Shown here: piece by piece, positions 28,501-38,100 of the stretch
Layout of the letters: every line of letters starts with the position of its first letter
How positions within the stretch are numbered: the stretch's first letter is position 1
NCBI GenBank assembly: GCA_010672925.1
Contig: JAAHFP010000009.1
Span: 76,242 to 140,241, forward strand
DNA length: 64,000 nt
Source of the DNA: Symploca sp. SIO1C2
GTDB lineage: Bacteria; Cyanobacteriota; Cyanobacteriia; Cyanobacteriales; Coleofasciculaceae
Reading direction: 5' to 3'
Program-made: the position numbers and the translations under genes
The notes under the pieces: model-generated
Database searches by the model: none
What the model was told of the DNA's origin: nothing
Seen by the model: the letters and a program-made list of their open reading frames with translations, nothing else

Positions 28501-30842
28501 ATGGTCATACTAAACATGGCAAAGAACACCTCAGAAATACTTTAAAAGGCTTTAAACAAGGTTATTCTGTTGCTCTTGAAACTGGAGATCTGGAATTTGC
28601 CGGTTATACCCTCTCATTTTACTCAGTATATAGCTATTTATGTGGCAAAGAATTATCGGAGCTCTCTAGAGAACTTTCTGCCAATAGCAAAGCTTTAGAG
28701 CGAATCAAAAGAAAGATTACCAAGAACTGGATTGATATAGTTCTTCAGGCAATTAATAATTTGTTGGGACAATCTGAAGATCCTTGTGTCATGGTGGGTG
28801 AGGCTTATGATGAAAGGGAAATGGTACCTTTTCACCAGGAAGCTAACGATGTAACGACCTTATCTTATTTTTATATTGCTCGCTCAGTGCTTTGCTATTT
28901 ATTGCAAAACGATAGCCAAGCATCCCAGGATATGGTCAATGCAGAAAAATCCCTAGGAGGAGCAGCGGGAACACCATGGGAGAGCGTTTTTTACTTCTAT
29001 TCATCGTTGGTGATACTAACAGAAATAGCTTCCCGCACCAAAACTGAGTGGCAGGAAGGACTAGAAAAAATTGCAGCCAATCAGCAAATATTGAGCAATG
29101 CGGCGGTTCATGCACCGGAAAATAACTTACACAAATGGCATTTAGTAGAAGCAGAAAAACATCGGGTGTTGGGTGAGAAAATGGCAGCAATGGAGCTATA
29201 TGACCAAGCCATTTCCGGAGCCAAAGAACAAAAATATATCCAAGAAGAAGCCCTCGCCAACGAACTAGCAGCTAAATTTTATCTTGACTGGGGTAAAGAT
29301 AAAGTTGCCGCTGGTTATATGCAAGAAGCTTACTATTGTTATGCCCAATGGGGAGCCAAAGTGAAAACGGAACAACTAGAAGAGCAATATCCCCAACTCC
29401 TGAGACCGATTCTCCAGCAACCCGAACCGCTTCTGACTCCTAGCAACCTTCAATCCGATACTAAAACTTTAGGCAAAGTCACCGGTGTAACTTCCGCCCT
29501 TGATCTAACTTCCGCAATCAAAGCTTCCCAAGCCCTCTCTGAGGAAATAGCCCTTGATACCTTGCTCTCGAAATTGATGGGCATTGTCCTCGAAAATGCT
29601 GGGGCTGATGCCGGAAGCTTAATTTTAGACAACTCCGGCACTTGGGAAATTGTCGCCCAGTGCATCAGCAGCAGCTGTTCCCTATCCACCATTTCCCTGG
29701 AGCAAACTGACAATCTACCCAGTAGCATTATTAATACTGTTAAAAGGACGCAACAAGTCCTGCTGATCAACGATGTTGAACAAGATACAACTTTTGCTAG
29801 AGACTCCTATCTGATCCAAAAATCACCCCAAAGTCTCTGTTGCACCCCCATCCTCAACCAAGGAAAATTAATTGGTATCCTTTACCTGGAAAATAATCTT
29901 ACCGCAGAAGCTTTCACCTCAGATCGTATTGAAGTTCTCAAACTTCTCACTGCCCAAGCTGCCATCTCGATTGAAAATGCTCGTCTTTATCAAACTCTAG
30001 AAGACAAAGTAAAAGAACGTACCGCCCAACTTGCAAGAGCAAACCAGGAAATTAGTGCCCTCAATGAAAAACTCCAAGAGGAAAATCTCCGTCTGAGTGC
30101 GGAGTTAGAAGTAACCAAACAACTGCAACAGATGGTCTTACCCAAACAATCGGAATTAGAGTCAATTGAAGGGTTAGAAATTGCCGGATTTATGGAACCG
30201 GCGGATGAAGTCGGCGGCGACTACTACGATGTGATGCATCAGGATGGTAAAGTCAAAATTAGCATTGGTGATGTTACTGGACATGGGTTAGAAAGTGGAG
30301 TAGTGATGCTTATGGCACAAACTGCTGTCCGCACTTTACAAGAAAGTAAGGAAACTGACCCCATACAATTTTTAGATATTCTCAACCGTACTATTTATCG
30401 TAATGTCCAGCGTATCAATCCCTATAAAAATCTGACCCTTTCTCTACTAGAATATAATGAGGGAAAGTTAACTGTCAGCGGTCAACACGAGGAAATAATC
30501 TTAGTACGTGCTGAAGGTCAAGTAGAGTGTCTTGATACCAGCGAACTTGGCTTTCCTCTGGGTTTAGAGGAAGAGATTAGAGATTTTATTGATCAAGAAC
30601 AGGTACAACTCAATCCAGGGGATGTGGTGGTATTGTATACCGATGGCATTACAGAAGCTTTTAATATCAATCAAGAGCAATACGGATTGGAGAAATTATG
30701 TGAGGTCATCAGGGCTAACTCTTCCCTATCTGCAGAGGCAATTAAACAAGCAGTAATTGATGATGTACGACGACATATTGGCTCTCAAAAAGTTTTCGAT
30801 GATATTACTTTGGTGGTGCTAAAGCAGAAGGATAATTCATGA
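25515..30842 (+). CDS. Serine/threonine kinase - AAA ATPase - GAF - SpoIIE phosphatase signalling protein
   Basis: A 1,775-residue multidomain regulator. The kinase domain (about 1-275) has HKDIKPANILI, IIDFSISS in place of DFG, and SPEQTGRMN. An AAA/NTPase module follows (Walker A GFSGIGKT near 331; Walker B LVMFLDDLQWAD). A long helical TPR-like region spans about 640-1290, a GAF domain about 1340-1490, then a coiled coil and a PP2C/SpoIIE domain (EVGGDYYDV and GDVTGHGLESG, about 1560-1775). Related large cyanobacterial proteins often end in a histidine kinase; here the output is a phosphatase. ATG 25515 is preferred to the upstream GTG. Divergent from the PKS cluster, so a regulatory link is possible but unproven. 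Confidence 0.93.
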   Translation: MLNLSHYQETDQLYAGSRTLVYRATSSTTEEPVIIKVLRNPHPNFDELVQFRNQYVITCNLEHPTIVRPLALERYGNGYALVMPDGGAVSLWEYWQQSEQSLAEFLSIAIQLAESLHYLTQQRIIHKDIKPANILIHPETGKVQIIDFSISSLLPKEQQQLINPNVLEGTLAYISPEQTGRMNRGIDYRTDFYSLGVTFFELLNGKLPFETNDPMELVHCHIAQEVKFPTSIKQETVPEMVQAIVLKLMAKNAEDRYQSSLGLKYDLERCLQQLEENTGEITSFVLGERDACDRFLIQEKLYGREAEVQSLLDAFNRVANGTTEMMLVAGFSGIGKTAVVNEVHKPIVKKRGYFIKGKYDQFNRNLPFSAFLQAFRDLMRQLLGESDADLANWKAKITAALGPNGSVIIDVIPELEQIIGKQPPVPELSGSAAQNRFNLVFGQFIASLTSPEHPLVMFLDDLQWADLASLNLMEVLMSDSSIDYLLFLGAYRDNEVFPAHPLMLSLAELRKTQAVISTITLEPLAQNHINQLVADALNCSQQLAQPLTELVYQKTKGNPFFTTQFLKGLQVDGLIKFNLELGYWECDLVQVRDAALTDDVVEFMAGRLRKLPSATQNVLKLAACIGNQFQLETLAVICEESSEGVAADIWRALQEGLILPVSEAYKFFQGDVEEATDQTVTVGYRFLHDRVQQAAYFLIPEDQKQKTHLKIGRLLLENTSQADWEEQLFDIANHLNLGVSLIVNPQEKKQLCELNLEAGIKAQHATAFAASIEYLLLGIELLPENSWEQEYEVTLSLYQSATESAYLNGNLQQMEQLANVGLENSRNLLDTIKIYEVQIQALQAQSRFHEAIDTAMVILGKLGIRQFPEEPDSSDVELWLHEVRENLGDRHPSSLIELPAMTDPKALAAINILINVLPSTYKSKPNLAALVCFEQVNLSLQYGNSPVAAYSYSLHGLALCGVCNDIEVGAQFGELALQLLEMGNTASAARALQIIYGHTKHGKEHLRNTLKGFKQGYSVALETGDLEFAGYTLSFYSVYSYLCGKELSELSRELSANSKALERIKRKITKNWIDIVLQAINNLLGQSEDPCVMVGEAYDEREMVPFHQEANDVTTLSYFYIARSVLCYLLQNDSQASQDMVNAEKSLGGAAGTPWESVFYFYSSLVILTEIASRTKTEWQEGLEKIAANQQILSNAAVHAPENNLHKWHLVEAEKHRVLGEKMAAMELYDQAISGAKEQKYIQEEALANELAAKFYLDWGKDKVAAGYMQEAYYCYAQWGAKVKTEQLEEQYPQLLRPILQQPEPLLTPSNLQSDTKTLGKVTGVTSALDLTSAIKASQALSEEIALDTLLSKLMGIVLENAGADAGSLILDNSGTWEIVAQCISSSCSLSTISLEQTDNLPSSIINTVKRTQQVLLINDVEQDTTFARDSYLIQKSPQSLCCTPILNQGKLIGILYLENNLTAEAFTSDRIEVLKLLTAQAAISIENARLYQTLEDKVKERTAQLARANQEISALNEKLQEENLRLSAELEVTKQLQQMVLPKQSELESIEGLEIAGFMEPADEVGGDYYDVMHQDGKVKISIGDVTGHGLESGVVMLMAQTAVRTLQESKETDPIQFLDILNRTIYRNVQRINPYKNLTLSLLEYNEGKLTVSGQHEEIILVRAEGQVECLDTSELGFPLGLEEEIRDFIDQEQVQLNPGDVVVLYTDGITEAFNINQEQYGLEKLCEVIRANSSLSAEAIKQAVIDDVRRHIGSQKVFDDITLVVLKQKDNS

Positions 30843-30963
30843 ATTATCCCTACATTTAGTGGTAGGTGGTAGGTGAGGTTTTATGCAATTTTCCCTGGAG
30901 GTGCAAGAAAATTGAGTTAAAAGCTTCAATTCTAAATTCTAAATTCTAAATTCTCCATTCTCA

Positions 30964-32526
30964 CTACCTCCGGCGAACCAAAGTAAAACCTTCGGCACTA
31001 CCCAAGGTAATGCTATTGGGTAACTCTAATGTATCCAATGCTGACTGATCTAATAATAAGTAAGGTTGAGTTGACCACAACTGTTGCAAAGCTGTAAGAT
31101 CTTGGGCAATTACTTGGCGATCGCTATAGAAATCCAAACTGGGACGTCCGTAGGCAAAAGAAGTATAGACAGCGACCCCTGGCTTTGCTTTCTCCCGAAT
31201 CAAAGCTGCCACTGGTTTAACAGGAAAGGCTTCATTCAGTTCCCAAACCCAGGATTGGGAGATCATCAACAAGCTTAAAGCTAAGTAGCTTCCTACTAAT
31301 AGTATAGGTATGAATCCTCGGTTGTGTTGAGTTACGAGCCAAGCAGCTAAACCCATAGTTAGTGCCACAACTACACCCATGATAATTAATACTAATTGCC
31401 GTTCTACCAAATAAAAGTAAGCCAAACCCCCCAAACTAGCAGCAGAGAATAAGCTAAAGATACCAGCGATGATTCCTGGATAACGACGGGAGCTTTCCCA
31501 AAATTCCGCTAGTTGAGCTGCCACTGCCAGGGCAAAGAAAGGATACAAGGGCATAATATACCAGGGTAGCTTGGTTCTCATCACCGAAATTGCTCCCAGA
31601 TAGATGAGAGTACCAAGCAGTACCAGCATTCCCCAGGGAGTATGGCGTTTTTGCCAAGTTAAATACAAGCCTCCAGGCCAAAACAACAGCCAAGGCCAAC
31701 CATATTTGAGTAACTCTAGGAAATAATACCAGTAGGAACCACTATTACCCCAAACGGCTTGAGAAATGCGATCGAAACCTTGAGCCTGGAAATGTACCTG
31801 TAAAAAAACTTCTCCATATTTTTGCCACTGAGCATCATACCAAGCAAAAACAGGGACACCACCTAAGAGTAAGCCTAGCCAAAAATAGAGATTCTTCAAT
31901 ATCGCCAGTTGTCGGTTAGCTAGGGTAAATGCAGCTGCGATCGCTCCTAATAAAAGTACAACTATTCCCTTAGTTAGAGCAATTAGCCCTAAACAAATAC
32001 CGATACCAACAGCCCAATACTGACGCCAACGGGTTCTGAGTAAACAGAGCAATAGTAGCAGTAGTAGGGTAATAATCGTACCATCCAGCATTGCTAGGCG
32101 AGTATGACGTACTACTGGTAGTAGGGTTAAGTAAACCAAAGCTGCCAGCAGTGAAGGTAAGCGGTGAGGAAAAATTTCTCGTCCTAGCAGGTAAAGTAGG
32201 GGAACTCCCGCAGCAGAAAACAGAGCAAGGGGCAGGCGTGTAGTCAATTCGCTGATACCTCCCCAATGGTAGCTCAGGGCTACTAACCAGTACATCAGTG
32301 GTGGTTTGAGGAGAAAAGGTTGCCCTAGGTAAGTCAGATAAAGCCAATTACCGCTGCGGTACATATCTCTGGAAACAATGGCGTAGTAGCCTTCATCCCA
32401 GTCTCTTAAGGGCAAATCTCCCAGAGAAATACACCACAAGAAAAGGGCTGCTACTAACAAGCCCAAAAACCAGAATAATTCTCTCGTAGGGGAGCGATTG
32501 AAGGTTAACGCTAATTTACCCATCAT
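30964..32526 (-). CDS. GT39-type membrane glycosyltransferase (PMT/ArnT family)
   Basis: A 520-residue polytopic membrane protein. The first periplasmic loop has RDWDEGYYA (Asp44-Glu45), the acidic pair that marks the ArnT/PMT-type catalytic site. About a dozen hydrophobic helices follow, and a small soluble C-terminal part (about 435-520). Such enzymes transfer sugars from polyprenyl-phosphate carriers to lipids or proteins. Acceptor and sugar cannot be read from the sequence. It stands alone between two genes on the other strand. Confidence 0.85.
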   Translation of the reverse strand: MMGKLALTFNRSPTRELFWFLGLLVAALFLWCISLGDLPLRDWDEGYYAIVSRDMYRSGNWLYLTYLGQPFLLKPPLMYWLVALSYHWGGISELTTRLPLALFSAAGVPLLYLLGREIFPHRLPSLLAALVYLTLLPVVRHTRLAMLDGTIITLLLLLLLCLLRTRWRQYWAVGIGICLGLIALTKGIVVLLLGAIAAAFTLANRQLAILKNLYFWLGLLLGGVPVFAWYDAQWQKYGEVFLQVHFQAQGFDRISQAVWGNSGSYWYYFLELLKYGWPWLLFWPGGLYLTWQKRHTPWGMLVLLGTLIYLGAISVMRTKLPWYIMPLYPFFALAVAAQLAEFWESSRRYPGIIAGIFSLFSAASLGGLAYFYLVERQLVLIIMGVVVALTMGLAAWLVTQHNRGFIPILLVGSYLALSLLMISQSWVWELNEAFPVKPVAALIREKAKPGVAVYTSFAYGRPSLDFYSDRQVIAQDLTALQQLWSTQPYLLLDQSALDTLELPNSITLGSAEGFTLVRRR

Positions 32527-32819
32527 TTATTTGAAGAGGGAGTAGGGAGCAGACGAAATGACTACTTGTTTAAGTTATGCTTCGTCTTACTTTATATATA
32601 AGCGCACACCTTTCCCATTGTAAAATCATAGCAGAAAATAACAGAGGACGAATTCACCTTGCATATTTCTGATTACAGATCACAGGCAAGATGTCTGTTC
32701 CACAGGAAACTGATTATTGAGTTAGGTGCATCTTAGCTTAACAACTTAGCTGAGTTAAATCCCTAATTGGCACTTATGTTAAACTACTATCCATTGAATA
32801 GTACAAAATTGAGAACCCC

Positions 32820-34136
32820 GTGCCTACCTCAGAGTTTGGTTCCCTTTTAGACCAGTATCGCCGTGAAATAATCCACCTACAAACTAATCCAACTTATCCT
32901 GATAATTACGTTACCTTAGAAGATGTTCTTCGTGTTCTCAACCTGCGCGAGTCTATTCATCAGCATTTAACTCAAAATTCTAATTATCCTGGCTCTAGCA
33001 TTTACGAACTCCTCCAGCTTGATAAGCAACTTCAAGCTGCCGCAGATACCATCAATACTATTCTTGAGAGCAATAAAACTACTCTAAATCAAGTACGTGA
33101 CAGCAGCCCTCACCTATCCAATGAATGGTGGTGGCATCTGGAAAAATACACCACTACCACTCTTCATCCTTTGGATCGCTATGATAATCTATGGAAAAAT
33201 TCAGCAATCATAATTTGGCTGTTCAACAGCATACTGGTTGTCATCATCATTGTACGTCTATTTAGTGCCGGGGCTGATATTTTTGGTGCTATTGCTAGTG
33301 CTATTTCTGGTTCTCTGGGCTTCCCTAAGAGTAGAAACAGTATTTATGAAAAAATTAAGGGAGTATTTCAAGTAATTCCTTTTATTAAACGGACTCCTGG
33401 TCATTTAGAGGCTGAAGTTCAGTTTATTTTATCTGTCGTCGTATCTATCGCATTGTCAATGACATGGGGATTAGGCATTCCTTTTATATCGCGCATTTAT
33501 AACTCTTTCGGTATTCTTGCCTACGAAAGAAAAAACCTCATATCTGCTGAGCAAAATTACCAACGAGCGATTAACCTCAACCCCAAGAACAAGTTAGCAT
33601 ATTATAACCTTGGTAATCTCTATGAAGACCTCAAGGAAACTAAAAAAGCTGAGAGTGCTTATCTGGTGGCTGTTCGCTCTCAAAAATTTCCCAGAGCTTA
33701 CAACAACCTAGGAAGACTTTACATTCTTAAGAAAGACTATGCTAGTGCTATTGCCTTTCTTAGTCGGGGTGTAGAGCAAGTTCAATCGCAGGCAGGAGCA
33801 GCAACCATTGATGCCAAGGTACAGTATGCTCTCTACAAAAATCTAGGATGGTTAGAATTAGAACAAAATAATGCAGAGTTTGCCTTGAAGCATATTGAGA
33901 AAGCACTCGATATTGTTAACCAAGCTGAAGAAGATGTCAATAGTGGAGCAGCTCATTGCATAATGGCTCAGATTGATACTAAGATGGATAAAGAGAGCCA
34001 AGCTGGTTATCATTGGGAACAATGTTGTGAGCAAGCTTCACTGGATAAGCCTGAAGAATATAAATGGCTTACTAAAGCTCGTGAGCACCTTACCAAGGAA
34101 AAGAAGAAATGTCCAGCATTTGTAAATGGAGTCTAA
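32820..34136 (+). CDS. Membrane protein with TPR repeats, first gene of TPR/CHAT operon
   Basis: A 438-residue protein beginning at GTG. An N-terminal helical region (1-125) is followed by a membrane segment IIIWLFNSILVVIIIVRLF (about 128-146) and a second one about 200-225 (IALSMTWGLGIPFISRIY). Then come at least four TPRs (about 240-420), including NLISAEQNYQRAINLNPKNK. It overlaps the next gene by 28 bp, so the two are probably co-translated. Function unknown; it may be a scaffold for the CHAT protease encoded third in the operon. Confidence 0.8.
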   Translation: MPTSEFGSLLDQYRREIIHLQTNPTYPDNYVTLEDVLRVLNLRESIHQHLTQNSNYPGSSIYELLQLDKQLQAAADTINTILESNKTTLNQVRDSSPHLSNEWWWHLEKYTTTTLHPLDRYDNLWKNSAIIIWLFNSILVVIIIVRLFSAGADIFGAIASAISGSLGFPKSRNSIYEKIKGVFQVIPFIKRTPGHLEAEVQFILSVVVSIALSMTWGLGIPFISRIYNSFGILAYERKNLISAEQNYQRAINLNPKNKLAYYNLGNLYEDLKETKKAESAYLVAVRSQKFPRAYNNLGRLYILKKDYASAIAFLSRGVEQVQSQAGAATIDAKVQYALYKNLGWLELEQNNAEFALKHIEKALDIVNQAEEDVNSGAAHCIMAQIDTKMDKESQAGYHWEQCCEQASLDKPEEYKWLTKAREHLTKEKKKCPAFVNGV

Positions 34137-35038
34137 GTCTTGTTTTAACTCTACTCACTGGAACAGAGTTGGCTCTTGCTACTACATCTTTGACTCCTAG
34201 TGAAGAGGAGTTAAATTATTCAGATGCGCCTATATATTTGGCTAGCTGTAGATGGTGGCAAATTTTTACGGATGAATGCAATGCTGCTGATCCCAGGAGT
34301 GGTATCAAACGCAATACTCCGTACATAATTACTCCCGATAGAACTAAAATACGACAGCAACCTCCCTTGGTACGATGGAATGCCGTTGAAGGTATTACCC
34401 AATACAAAATACAAGTTAAGGGGCCAGATGTTCAATATACCTCAGATATAGTTACAGATAATGCGTGGCAATATCCTGCTGATTTACCCTTGGAGCCAGG
34501 AATAACCTATACCATTATGGTCATCCCCCAAGGACAAAGCTGCATGCAGGTGGGTTCAGAATTACCTTGTGAAGGGAAGTTCACCGTACTTACCAATCAA
34601 CAATCAGCACAACTAGAAGAGGATTTAGTAGCTTTGCCTCTATTTGAGCGTAGCAATCCCCTTAAGATAGCCAGTATATATCAAAAATATGAACTCTACG
34701 CTGATGCCATCGATGCTTTAGAAAAGGCAATCTCAGCAGGAAGTAACTCAAGAGAATATAACCAATTTTTGGGAGAGTTGTATGAACAAGTAGGTCTCTA
34801 TGATCTAGCATTGGATAAATATCAGGAAGCTTTGAGGGTGGCTGAAGAGGAAAAAGATGTGTTAGTACAAGCAAAATTGTCAGCTGCAATGGGTGAATTA
34901 AACTTCACAAGGACTGATTATAAAGAAGCAGCGCGGTGGTTTGAGCAAGCAAAAACTCACTTAGAGCAGCTAGTTTACGATGAAGAGATTGAGGGATTAG
35001 AGCAGCGTATTAACGATGCTTTGGAGAGGGTAGATTGA
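34109..35038 (+). CDS. Exported TPR protein
   Basis: A 309-residue protein with a signal peptide (SLSLVLTLLTGTELALA). Residues about 45-160 form a beta-rich domain with the phrase PPLVRWNAVEGITQYKIQV, resembling a fibronectin-type fold. TPR repeats cover about 180-300. The overall plan (signal peptide, beta domain, helical C-terminus) is similar to the DUF928 protein at 53093-53971. Overlaps the first gene of the operon; the CHAT gene follows after 35 bp. Confidence 0.78.
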   Translation: MSSICKWSLSLVLTLLTGTELALATTSLTPSEEELNYSDAPIYLASCRWWQIFTDECNAADPRSGIKRNTPYIITPDRTKIRQQPPLVRWNAVEGITQYKIQVKGPDVQYTSDIVTDNAWQYPADLPLEPGITYTIMVIPQGQSCMQVGSELPCEGKFTVLTNQQSAQLEEDLVALPLFERSNPLKIASIYQKYELYADAIDALEKAISAGSNSREYNQFLGELYEQVGLYDLALDKYQEALRVAEEEKDVLVQAKLSAAMGELNFTRTDYKEAARWFEQAKTHLEQLVYDEEIEGLEQRINDALERVD

Positions 35039-35073
35039 TTGACTGTTGATGCTTGGGAAGGGAGGAAGAGCAA

Positions 35074-38000
35074 ATGCGTTGGTGGCGTTTATTATTCAAT
35101 CTAGATACCCTATTTGCACCAAGGCGGCGTTTATTATTCAATCTAGCAACCTTATTTGCACTAATACTCGGAATATACATATTAATATCTTTGATTTTAG
35201 CACATCCAAAAAAATATAACGAAGCTGAGCAAGTCCTTAACTCACAACTAGATAAAGCTATGGAGCGATGTGGTAAGGGTAGCGAGAAGGTTGCGCAAAT
35301 TTTAAACAAATTATTGCTTTTATATGACTTTCAGGGAAGATATGATGAAGCCAAAATATTGATTACTGAATGGCTAAAACAAGCAGAAAACAAATTAGGA
35401 GATAGCCATCCAACAACTGTTTACTTTATAAATGCCTTAGCTCTTTTGTATGAATCTCAAGAGCAGTACAAAGAAGCGGAAGAATATTTAAATTTGACAC
35501 TTCAGAGAGTGAGCGAGAATTACCCTAATAAGATTGAATATTCAGAAAACTTAGCAACCTTATACCTTAAACAAGGAAAATATCAAAAAGCAGAAAATAT
35601 TTTTATTTCAGTGATAGAACAAAGTAAGGCAACATTTGGAGACGAACATCCCAAAACCATCCAATCTTTGAATAATTTAGCAAATCTATATATTAAACAG
35701 GATAAGCGGCAAAAAGCAGAAGACATATTACGTACAGTTCTAGAAAAGACAAATAAATTAGAAGATGAGCTTTGGGGTTATCAAAATAGCATTAATAGCT
35801 ATTCTATCTCAAAAGAATTGACTAGCATAGATGATTATGTGTGCGAAAAAAAGATTGTATTTGAGTCATTTGGCAAAAGCAATAGAGGGCTGGGAGAAAA
35901 ATATGAAAATCTTGTCGCCTATTTTAATAGTTTTGCGTCTTTATACAAATTACAAGAGAAAAATCAAGAAGCTGAAAAATTGTACAGAAAAGTGCTGAAT
36001 ATACTGGAAAATACAGTAGGTAAAAAGCACCACCGGATGATTGAGCCTCTGAATAATCTCGCTAGTTTATATCAGTTCCAGAAGAAATATCAACAAGCTG
36101 AAGAGTTACATCTTCAGGCAGAGAAGATAATCAGAAAGGAGTTGGGAGAACATCATCCTCAATTGGCTAACTCCCTAAATAATCTTGCTTTACTGTACTT
36201 AGCACAGAATCAAGAAGCTTTAGCTATTCAAAACTTGCAAGAGGCTCTAGAGATTGAAGAGAAAAATTTGGAACGAGATCTAACCAATGTTTCAGGAGAG
36301 TATGAGCAAACCACCTATGCCAGAAAACTATGGTCTAGTGGTTACAATACTATCTCTTTCCACTTAAACTTCTTCCCAGAAAATCAGGATGCTGCTGATT
36401 TAGCTTTGGAAACAATTCTGCGGCGTAAAGGCAGAGTACTTGATGCTACTGCCAAAAGATTTGACCTCCTTCGTTCTTCACTACCCGTTCACCTTAAAGA
36501 AAAATTTAATGATTGGCAAAGCAAGCGGACTCAGTTTTCCAATTTACACCATCGTAATGCTTTAGAAGGAGAAAAATCTGAAAACCATCTTCAAGAAATT
36601 GAAGCACTCAAACGCGAAATAAAAGATCTTGAAAATGAATTGGCTCGTCAAAGCTCTCAATTTCGTAAATTTAATCGCTTACGAAACTCTTTAGGCGGTG
36701 ATCAGAAAAAACAGTTTGATAACCTAAACTCAAAAAAATCACAGCTTGCCAATCTCTATAAACGTGGCTTTATAGCAACAGGCACTTCTGCCGGTTATCT
36801 TCAAGAGGTTCAATCTCTAGAAAATGAAATTACCAGACTGGAAGAGGAACTTGTTAGTCAAAGTGAGCAATTTCGTCAAGAATCTCAAAGTATCAGCATC
36901 GAAAATATTCAACAACTTTTAACCAACGACACAAGTCTGATTGAAATTGTTCGTTACTTTCCTTACGATTTCGAGAAAGAGCAACAGCTAGAGCCACGCT
37001 ATGCTGTGTATATTTTAAACCAAAAGGGTAATCCTATTGGAATTGACCTTGGTGTCACCAAAGATATTGATGTACTTGTTGAGGAGCATTGGACTAATCT
37101 GCGTTCTCGTCAGACATCTCAAGAACAGATTAAGGAATTAGCACGTAAACTGGATGCCAAAATTATGGCTCCGATTCGTCAACATCTTGGCAAGAGAGAA
37201 CATATACTCATTGCTCCAGATAGTATTCTTAACCTGATTCCTTTTGAAACCCTGGTAGATGAGAAAAATGAATATTTGATTGAAGACTACAGGTTTACTT
37301 ATTTAACGTCAGGTGGAGATTTGCTGCGACTACAGAATACTTTCCCTAGTAAACAAAATCCTCTCGTACTTGGTGACCCCTATACTAAAAAAAATCCCTC
37401 TCTTGTAGCGATAGATCCTAGTCGTACTCGAACTGTTAATGTAAGAGAATATGATTTTATTCCAATTCCTGAAGCAGCAGAAGAAGCTAGATTCATCGCA
37501 GAGAAACTTGATGTCGAGGCTATAATTGGTGACAAGGCAAGTGAAGAAATAGTTAAACAGGTAAATAGCCCAGAAATTCTGCACATTGCCAGTCATGGTT
37601 GGTTTACTGATGCTCCCCAAGAGACGTTAGATCAGTCGGAGCCTTTTCAAAATCCCATGTTTTCGTCTGCCTTAGTATTGGCAGGAGCACAACTAGAAGA
37701 CAAAGAGAGCCAGGAAGATGGTTTCTTAACAGCTTATGAAATTGCCAGTCTTGACTTGAGTGGTACCAAACTTGTAGTCCTTTCTGCTTGTGATACTGGT
37801 ATTGGTGGATTGAGTGCAGGCGATGGAATTTACGGGTTACGGCGTGCCTTGGTTTTAGCTAGCGCCGAGAGTCAGGTGATTAGTCTATGGCGAGTGAGCG
37901 ATAAAGGCACAAAAAAATTGATGGAAAAATACTATACTCATCTTCTCGATCATAAGGAGGGACGGAGTGAATCTTTGAGAAAAGCACAACTAGAAATGCT

Positions 38001-38082
38001 TAACAATGAAGATACTAGTCATCCATACTACTGGGGTGCATTTATAAATTCTGGCAATTGGAAGCCTCTAGACATTGATTAG
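35074..38082 (+). CDS. Membrane-anchored TPR-CHAT caspase-like protease
   Basis: A 1,002-residue protein. I chose ATG 35074 because GGAGG lies 8 nt upstream. A membrane helix (LATLFALILGIYILISLILA) lies at about 27-46, then many TPR/TPR_12 repeats to about 430, a coiled coil (about 470-620) and a CHAT domain (about 690-1000). The catalytic dyad is intact: His841 in IASHGWF and Cys906 in LSACDTG. CHAT domains are caspase-fold peptidases; TPRs usually sense or bind partners. The anchor, together with exported and membrane TPR partners, suggests a surface-linked protease system. Substrate unknown. Confidence 0.9.
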   Translation: MRWWRLLFNLDTLFAPRRRLLFNLATLFALILGIYILISLILAHPKKYNEAEQVLNSQLDKAMERCGKGSEKVAQILNKLLLLYDFQGRYDEAKILITEWLKQAENKLGDSHPTTVYFINALALLYESQEQYKEAEEYLNLTLQRVSENYPNKIEYSENLATLYLKQGKYQKAENIFISVIEQSKATFGDEHPKTIQSLNNLANLYIKQDKRQKAEDILRTVLEKTNKLEDELWGYQNSINSYSISKELTSIDDYVCEKKIVFESFGKSNRGLGEKYENLVAYFNSFASLYKLQEKNQEAEKLYRKVLNILENTVGKKHHRMIEPLNNLASLYQFQKKYQQAEELHLQAEKIIRKELGEHHPQLANSLNNLALLYLAQNQEALAIQNLQEALEIEEKNLERDLTNVSGEYEQTTYARKLWSSGYNTISFHLNFFPENQDAADLALETILRRKGRVLDATAKRFDLLRSSLPVHLKEKFNDWQSKRTQFSNLHHRNALEGEKSENHLQEIEALKREIKDLENELARQSSQFRKFNRLRNSLGGDQKKQFDNLNSKKSQLANLYKRGFIATGTSAGYLQEVQSLENEITRLEEELVSQSEQFRQESQSISIENIQQLLTNDTSLIEIVRYFPYDFEKEQQLEPRYAVYILNQKGNPIGIDLGVTKDIDVLVEEHWTNLRSRQTSQEQIKELARKLDAKIMAPIRQHLGKREHILIAPDSILNLIPFETLVDEKNEYLIEDYRFTYLTSGGDLLRLQNTFPSKQNPLVLGDPYTKKNPSLVAIDPSRTRTVNVREYDFIPIPEAAEEARFIAEKLDVEAIIGDKASEEIVKQVNSPEILHIASHGWFTDAPQETLDQSEPFQNPMFSSALVLAGAQLEDKESQEDGFLTAYEIASLDLSGTKLVVLSACDTGIGGLSAGDGIYGLRRALVLASAESQVISLWRVSDKGTKKLMEKYYTHLLDHKEGRSESLRKAQLEMLNNEDTSHPYYWGAFINSGNWKPLDID
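35085..35168 (+). repeat. 42-bp tandem duplication at the start of the CHAT gene
   Basis: Two copies (35085-35126 and 35127-35168) each start GCGTTTATTATTCAATCTAG and code for RLLFNLDTLFAP then RLLFNLATLFAL. Recent in-frame duplication lengthening the N-terminal membrane segment. Confidence 0.85.
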
Positions 38083-38100
38083 TACTAATGAACTGTAATT

